From the NCBI GenBank assembly GCA_035533335.1, contig DATLUC010000080.1, positions 1 to 5,101 on the forward strand: a stretch of 5,101 nucleotides of DNA, given 5' to 3'. The notes under the pieces are model-generated. The model saw nothing but the letters and a program-made list of their open reading frames with translations, was not told where the DNA came from and did no database searches. A program made the translations under genes and the position numbers. The stretch is from DATKSS01 sp035533335 (lineage in GTDB: Bacteria; Chloroflexota; Dormibacteria; Dormibacterales; Dormibacteraceae). Below are positions 1-5,101 of this stretch, piece by piece (positions within the stretch are counted from its first letter, which is position 1; each line of letters opens with the position of its first letter).

Positions 1-742
1 TAGCCGGCGCGGTCGGCGGGGCCGCCTTGGGCCTTCGCATCGGCGAGCTCCAGAACGGGATCGGACCCGTCTGCAGCCGCCGCAGGATCGCCTGCTCCTG
101 GACCGAGGTCAGCTTGGAGTTCTTGACCGCCGTGTCCAGCAGCGGCGTGAGCTGGGCGATGAGCTTGGTGCGGAACTGGGCTTCGGTCACGGGCGGGCTC
201 TGGGCTGCCGCGATCTGCGACAGGCTCATTCCGCTCGCGAGGTCAGTCCTCAGCTGCGCGGCGCTGATGCCCAGAGCCGAAGCGGCCGCGGTGACCAGCT
301 GCTGCATGTACGCGCCTGCCTGCGGGGCGATGCCGGCGCCCGGCCGCTTGCCCAGGCCCGCCGCCAGGTTGCAGGGCGGCTGGGAGGCCAGCTTCTGCTT
401 GATGGCGTCGGCCTGAGCCTGGGTCAGGTGCTTGTTCTTGACCTCGTCGGCGAGCGTCTCACCGACCGCCTTCTGGATCGCCGCGTTGACCTGGCTTTGG
501 CTTTTGTCAAGGTCGCTCGAAAGGTGCGAGGTGAAATCGTTGCAGACCGTCGAGGCGATCGTGGCCTGGGTGAGGTCGACCGCGGCCCCGGCCGCCATTG
601 GCTGGTTGGCGGAGGCCGGGCGGAAGCCTAGAGTGAAGCCGGCGGCGGAGGCCGTGACCAGCACGGCGGCGCCGGCCACGGCGGACGCGCCGAGGGCAAA
701 TCCGGCGATCCTGAGGTGGCGAAGGCTGGAAAGGCGTGTCAT
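1..742 (-). CDS. Secreted or membrane-anchored Ala/Gln-rich protein of unknown function, C-terminus cut by window edge
   Basis: The minus-strand frame opens at ATG 742-740 and stays open for 247 codons to the left edge, so the C-terminus is missing. Residues 1-35 look like a signal peptide or single membrane anchor: basic MTRLSSLRHLR, then a hydrophobic run to about residue 34; a possible cleavage site lies near ASA at 43-45. The mature part is Ala/Gln-rich and mostly helical. It has an internal duplication: residues 98-122 (LADEVKNKHLTQAQADAIKQ onward) resemble residues 202-226 (LDTAVKNSKLTSVQEQAIL onward). Between them, residues 157-179 (LGISAAQLRTDLASGMSLSQ onward) form a helix-turn-helix-like motif often seen in secreted proteins of high-GC Gram-positives and Chloroflexota (from memory). 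Two cysteines, C67 and C124, could form a disulfide. The visible end (PKAAPPTAPA) is Pro/Ala-rich. GAGGGG abuts the ATG directly, unusually close for a Shine-Dalgarno site. The gene diverges from its right-hand neighbour. I do not recognise a named family; no catalytic motif is seen. The coding frame is well supported, the function is not. Confidence 0.75.
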   Translation of the reverse strand, partial: MTRLSSLRHLRIAGFALGASAVAGAAVLVTASAAGFTLGFRPASANQPMAAGAAVDLTQATIASTVCNDFTSHLSSDLDKSQSQVNAAIQKAVGETLADEVKNKHLTQAQADAIKQKLASQPPCNLAAGLGKRPGAGIAPQAGAYMQQLVTAAASALGISAAQLRTDLASGMSLSQIAAAQSPPVTEAQFRTKLIAQLTPLLDTAVKNSKLTSVQEQAILRRLQTGPIPFWSSPMRRPKAAPPTAPA

Positions 743-784
743 CCCCTCTATTACACGACGCCACAGCAGCCAGGTTCGTTTGAG

Positions 785-798
785 GAACGTCAACGTTC
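785..798. promoter_or_regulatory. Perfect 14-bp palindrome in divergent intergenic region, possible operator
   Basis: GAACGT-CA-ACGTTC is a perfect inverted repeat with a 2-bp centre. It lies in the 93-bp spacer between two divergent genes: 37 bp upstream of the right-hand start (836) and 42 bp upstream of the left-hand start (742). That puts it just upstream of the expected -35 position (801-806) of the rightward promoter. Such a site could bind a dimeric regulator acting on either gene, but nothing here identifies the regulator. It is not a canonical LexA box, because the half-sites GAAC and GTTC are 6 bp apart rather than 4. Confidence 0.35.
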
Positions 799-823
799 TG
801 TAAGGCCCTTCGGTGGGGTGTTC

Positions 824-829
824 TATATT
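824..829 (+). promoter_or_regulatory. -10-like box TATATT placed for leaderless transcription
   Basis: TATATT matches the TANNNT core of a housekeeping-sigma -10 element and ends exactly 6 nt before ATG 836. Transcription would start about 7 nt after the box, at or next to the A of the ATG, giving a leaderless mRNA. No Shine-Dalgarno sequence precedes this ATG, which agrees. No good -35 hexamer is seen at the usual distance (801-806 reads TAAGGC). The box is an AT-rich island in GC-rich surroundings. Confidence 0.5.
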
Positions 830-835
830 CGCCAG

Positions 836-2530
<1,695 letters not shown>

Positions 2531-3446
2531 GGACGATTTCCTCGTGAGGGTGGTTGTGACTGCCCGCCCCGTGGTGGATCTCACCGCACGGATGGCAGCT
2601 CTCGACCTGGATGGTCGTGTGCCCGATGGCAAAGCGATCGCAAAGGCGGGCTTCGAGCCCGCGCACGACGTGCTCGGCGTCGCCCAGCGGGCAATCGCCG
2701 ATGACCACGTGACAGCTGAGCGCCATCTCGTCTGACGACAGCGCCCACACGTGCAGGTCGTGAACGCCCGTGACCAGGTTGCTGCTTTCGATCTCGGCCC
2801 TGACCGCGGCGAGGTCGATCTCTCTCGGTGTGCCCTCGAGCAGCAGGTTTACGGTCTCACGCACTATCCCCAGCGCGCCGAAGGCGATCAGGGCCGCGAT
2901 GGCGAGGGAGAGCAGTGGGTCGATGTAGAGCCATCCGGTCAAGAGGATGACCACGCCCGCGACCACGACTCCGACCGAGGCCGCCACGTCCCCGGTCACG
3001 TGAAGCAGGGCGGCGCGCAGGTTGAGACTGTGGCTATCGCCTCGCAGCGCGAGGATCACGAAGACGTTGATGGCGATGCCGGCGAGGGCCGCCACGATGA
3101 CGATCTGGCCCTGGACCGGCTGGGGGGCGGCCAGCCGGCGCACCGCCTCGTAGGCGATGGCGACCACGATCACGATCAACGTCACCGAGTTGAGCAGCGC
3201 CGCCAGGATGCTGACCCTCTGGTAGCCGAATGTCCGGCGCTGGTCCGCGGGACGCTTGGACTGCGCCACGGCAAACCAGGCGAGGCCGAGGGCGAACACG
3301 TCGGTGAGCACGTGGCCCGCATCGGAGAGTAGGGCCAGCGAGTGTGAGAGGAGCCCGCCCACGAGCTCGACGAGCAGGATCACGACGGTGAGCCCCAGAG
3401 CCGTCCGCAGGGTGGCTCCGCGCTGGTTCACATGCTCCATGAGGCT

Positions 3447-3452
3447 ACTTTA
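3447..3452 (-). promoter_or_regulatory. -10-like box TAAAGT, exactly 6 nt before the exporter ATG
   Basis: On the minus strand the 19-bp gap reads CGCTGGG, TAAAGT, AGCCTC, then ATG 3440. TAAAGT fits TANNNT at the spacing expected for a leaderless start. No -35 hexamer is convincing, and there is no Shine-Dalgarno site. If real, the exporter can be transcribed on its own as well as from the upstream phosphatase gene. Alternatively the AT-rich stretch is incidental and the gene depends on read-through. Confidence 0.4.
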
Positions 3453-3459
3453 CCCAGCG

Positions 3460-4353
3460 CTACCGCCACCAACCCTCGCTTTGCGCCAGGTAGGCGAGGA
3501 GCATGCCATGGCGCAGGCCCTCGTGGCTGATGTGGAGCACTGAAAGCCCGTACCAGTCGAGGAACAGGAGCAGGGCCTCGAGGCCGGCCCTCATCGCCTT
3601 CACCCGGTTAGCCTCCAGGCCGAGGTCGGCCGCCACCTTCGACGCCCGGCCACGGTCAAGCCGAGCTTCGCATGCGAGCAGGTCGGCGGTCGTCATGACC
3701 AGCGGTGGGTTGCGGCGCGCGAGGACCAGGGGTAGGTTCGAGGCCGTCCCTCCCGTCGCCACGAGCCTCTCCGCCTCGCCGTCGGGCGCCTGGGTGAGCT
3801 CGCGCAGGGCTGCCTTTCGCATGCGCGCGCGCTCCTCCGGCCGGGGCGGGTCGGAAAAGTAGGTGCTGGCGAGGACGCCCGAGCCGATGGGGAGGCTCGT
3901 CGATCTCAACATCTCGCTCCCTCGGGCGATCACCACCTCGGTGGAAGCGCCGCCGAGGTCGACCATCGCCCACTCCCGGCGGACCGCATGCCGGCTCGAG
4001 ACCCCGAGGAAACTCAGCTGCGCCTCCCTGTGGGCCGAGATGACGTGGACAGGTACGCCGATCGCCGCCGACGCCTCCCTGGCGAACGCGCGGCCGTCCG
4101 AGGCCTCGCGCACCGCCTCCGTGGCTGTGGCCACCATGTCCTCGTAGCCGAGTGCCTGCGCCTCGCGGACCACCTTGCGAAGAGCCCTGAGGCCGGCTTT
4201 CGCGCGGGGCCCGATGGCGCCGGTGCGAGCGACCTGCGCACCGAGCTCAGGCATCTCGATGAAATGCGCGACCTCTTGCAGGCGACCGCGGACAACGTCC
4301 GCCACCAGGGCGTGGACCGTGTTGCTTCCGATGTCGACGGCGGCCAACCTCAT
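3460..4353 (-). CDS. Ppx/GppA-family phosphatase (exopolyphosphatase / guanosine pentaphosphate phosphatase-like), short form
   Basis: This is a 297-residue cytosolic ASKHA-fold protein with only the Ppx-GppA phosphatase core; it lacks the C-terminal HD-like domain of the ~500-residue enterobacterial enzymes. Family members hydrolyse terminal phosphates of inorganic polyphosphate and/or convert pppGpp to ppGpp. Motifs in order: phosphate-1 loop DIGSNTVH (7-14); ATATEAVREASDG (75-87, like the usual ATsAvRdA.N); ISAHREAQLSFLG (105-117, normally ISG.EEA.l...G); phosphate-2 loop VDLGGASTEV (131-140, normally DIGGGSTE); adenosine-type loop ATGGTASNL (199-207); and HISHEGLRHGML (274-285). The ISG.EEA block is altered: Gly becomes Ala107 and the first Glu of the pair becomes Arg109, while E110 is kept. 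Activity therefore cannot be assumed. The ATG at 4353 has only a weak GGTGGT upstream and a -10-like box 9 nt away. It is followed after 19 bp by the metal exporter on the same strand, and diverges from fumC. Confidence 0.9.
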   Translation of the reverse strand: MRLAAVDIGSNTVHALVADVVRGRLQEVAHFIEMPELGAQVARTGAIGPRAKAGLRALRKVVREAQALGYEDMVATATEAVREASDGRAFAREASAAIGVPVHVISAHREAQLSFLGVSSRHAVRREWAMVDLGGASTEVVIARGSEMLRSTSLPIGSGVLASTYFSDPPRPEERARMRKAALRELTQAPDGEAERLVATGGTASNLPLVLARRNPPLVMTTADLLACEARLDRGRASKVAADLGLEANRVKAMRAGLEALLLFLDWYGLSVLHISHEGLRHGMLLAYLAQSEGWWR

Positions 4354-4362
4354 GCGACCACC

Positions 4363-4368
4363 ACTCTA
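4363..4368 (-). promoter_or_regulatory. -10-like box TAGAGT for the Ppx/GppA gene
   Basis: On the minus strand TAGAGT (TANNNT) ends 9 nt before ATG 4353, predicting a 5' leader of only about 3 nt. It overlaps the oppositely directed TAGAAT box through the palindrome TCTAGA (4365-4370). There is no convincing -35 element. Confidence is lower than for the other boxes because the spacing is off by three. Confidence 0.3.
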
Positions 4369-4372
4369 GAAT
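4367..4372 (+). promoter_or_regulatory. -10-like box TAGAAT for fumC
   Basis: TAGAAT matches TATAAT at five of six positions and lies in the 44-bp spacer between the divergent Ppx/GppA and fumC genes. It ends 6 nt before GTG 4379, so transcription would begin at or beside that GTG and give about a 19-nt leader to the fumC start at 4398. No good -35 sequence is found at the normal distance (4344-4349 reads CCAACC). Confidence 0.45.
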
Positions 4373-4378
4373 CGCATC

Positions 4379-4405
4379 GTGGTTAAGAAATCCAGCCGTG
4401 ACTAA
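4379..4405 (+). other. Possible 8-codon leader reading frame overlapping the fumC start
   Basis: GTG 4379 opens a frame reading VVKKSSRD and stopping at TAA 4403-4405. It begins exactly at the expected transcription start for the TAGAAT box, and its stop lies just past the fumC GTG (4398-4400), in another frame. It could be a leaderless leader peptide coupling ribosomes to fumC, which lacks a Shine-Dalgarno site. It could also mark a one-base error, since dropping one base near 4403 would join VVKKSSRD to KKTRIERD. Or it may be coincidence. Confidence 0.25.
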
Positions 4406-5101
4406 GAAGACAAGGATCGAGCGTGACTCGATGGGTGAAATGGAGGTCCCCGCCGACGCCTACTACGGCGCTTCCACCCAGCGCGCGGTGCTGAACTTCC
4501 CGATCTCCGGCCAGCCGTTCCCGCGCCGGTTCATCCGCGCGCTCGGCATCGTCAAGAAAGCGGCGGCGGAGACCAACCGCGAGCTGGGGCTGCTCGCTCG
4601 CCGGCGTTCGCGAGCGATCACGGCCGCCGCGCAAGAGGTGATCGACGGAAAGCTCGACGACCAGTTCCCCATCGACATCTACCAGACGGGCTCGGGAACA
4701 TCGACCAACACCAACGCCAACGAGGTGATCGCCAACCGCGCGACCGAGATCCTCGGCGGAGAGCGCGGATCCAAGATGGTGCACCCCAACGACCACGTCA
4801 ACCTGTGCCAGTCGTCCAACGACGTCATCCCGACCGCGATCCAGCTGGCGGCCGGGATGGCGGTCCAGGACGAGCTCATCCCCGCCCTCGAGCGGCTTCG
4901 GCGCGCGCTGGAGGTGAAGAGCAAGGAGTTCTGGCCCCTGGTCAAGACCGGCCGCACCCACCTGCAGGACGCGACCCCGATCCGGCTCGGGCAGGAGTTC
5001 AGGGGTTATGCCGGCCAGATCGAAGAATCCGTCCGCCGCGCGAAGCTCGCGGTCGACGAGCTGTCGAGAGTCCCCCTCGGGGGCACCGCCGTCGGCACGG
5101 G
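4398..5101 (+). CDS. fumC: Class II fumarate hydratase (fumarase C), N-terminal half, cut by window edge
   Basis: This enzyme catalyses the reversible hydration of fumarate to L-malate in the TCA cycle; class II enzymes are iron-independent cytosolic homotetramers. 234 codons are visible of a usual ~460. The start is GTG 4398, giving VTKKTRIERDSMGEMEVPAD, which aligns with the standard RIERDtMGEv.VPAD N-terminus. Motifs: QTGSGTSTNTNANEVIANRA (96-115); HPNDHVNLCQSSNDVIPTA (129-147), with the substrate-contacting HPND and SSND; and KTGRTHLQDATPIRLGQE (183-200), with H188 matching the E. coli active-site His188. GRTHLQDATP and QTGSG distinguish it from aspartate ammonia-lyase. The catalytic Ser loop (GSS.MPGK.NP) and the C-terminal domain lie beyond the window. 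There is no Shine-Dalgarno sequence; translation may rely on a leaderless or near-leaderless message from the box at 4367-4372. The gene is divergent from the Ppx/GppA gene across a 44-bp spacer. Confidence 0.96.
   Translation, partial: MTKKTRIERDSMGEMEVPADAYYGASTQRAVLNFPISGQPFPRRFIRALGIVKKAAAETNRELGLLARRRSRAITAAAQEVIDGKLDDQFPIDIYQTGSGTSTNTNANEVIANRATEILGGERGSKMVHPNDHVNLCQSSNDVIPTAIQLAAGMAVQDELIPALERLRRALEVKSKEFWPLVKTGRTHLQDATPIRLGQEFRGYAGQIEESVRRAKLAVDELSRVPLGGTAVGT

Noticed and set aside
27..416. 129-codon plus-strand open frame at the left edge
   Set aside because: The minus-strand frame has a signal-peptide-like start, helical repeats and no stops across the same bases, whereas this one has an odd Cys/Arg/Ala composition.
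785..798. LexA/SOS box reading of the palindrome
   Set aside because: The half-sites GAAC and GTTC are separated by 6 bp, while the Gram-positive SOS consensus needs 4, and neither flanking gene is a typical SOS gene.
716..835. N-terminal extension of the 564-aa gene by 40 residues, from ATG 716
   Set aside because: It would overlap the start of the divergent secreted-protein gene and cross the intergenic palindrome. The extension has a low-complexity non-protein look, and ATG 836 has a -10-like box at exact leaderless spacing.
2751..3332. 193-codon plus-strand open frame opposite the exporter
   Set aside because: Its product is Asp/His/Arg-rich and has no family resemblance. The minus-strand exporter with membrane segments and metal-site motifs accounts for the region.
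4383..4961. 192-codon minus-strand open frame opposite fumC
   Set aside because: The plus strand encodes an unmistakable fumarase; this is a GC-driven shadow.

Overview
The window is GC-rich (by eye about two thirds G+C) and densely coded, as in a free-living high-GC bacterium. I infer an actinobacterial, Chloroflexota or Dormibacterota-like (soil Terrabacteria) source. The grounds are the GC content, GTG start use, the secreted Ala-rich protein with an LGIS..QLR..LASG.SL.QIA motif, and the apparently leaderless gene starts. No marker gene fixes the lineage.

Layout, left to right. (1) Positions 1-742, minus strand: a secreted or membrane-anchored Ala/Gln-rich protein of unknown function, its C-terminus cut by the window edge. 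(2) Positions 743-835: a divergent intergenic region with a perfect 14-bp palindrome and a -10-like box placed for leaderless transcription of the next gene. (3) Positions 836-2530, plus strand: a 564-residue uncharacterised protein. Its C-terminal part carries the hallmarks of a nucleoside-phosphorylase-like fold, preceded by about 320 residues of unassigned sequence. (4) Positions 2466-3440, minus strand: a CzcD/ZnT-type zinc exporter of the cation diffusion facilitator family. Its 3' end overlaps gene 3 tail-to-tail by 65 bp, with a strong hairpin inside the overlap. (5) Positions 3460-4353, minus strand: a short Ppx/GppA-family phosphatase, 19 bp upstream of the exporter and probably in one unit with it. 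(6) Positions 4354-4397: a 44-bp divergent spacer with two overlapping -10-like boxes sharing the palindrome TCTAGA. (7) Position 4398 to the right edge, plus strand: the N-terminal half of class II fumarase (fumC), preceded by a tiny overlapping GTG reading frame.

How they work together: fumarase is a TCA-cycle enzyme. The Ppx/GppA protein would act on polyphosphate or (p)ppGpp, and the exporter on zinc or similar divalent metals. The Ppx-exporter pair may be co-transcribed, but a functional tie between phosphate/stringent metabolism and metal export is only a possibility. No mobile element, CRISPR array, tRNA, rRNA or defence cassette is visible.

Most of the window is ordinary housekeeping sequence. 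The observations most worth following are the uncharacterised 564-residue protein with intact nucleoside-phosphorylase motifs, and the recurrent TANNNT-N6-start arrangement, which suggests leaderless mRNAs. One of these sites points at an 8-codon frame overlapping the fumC start.
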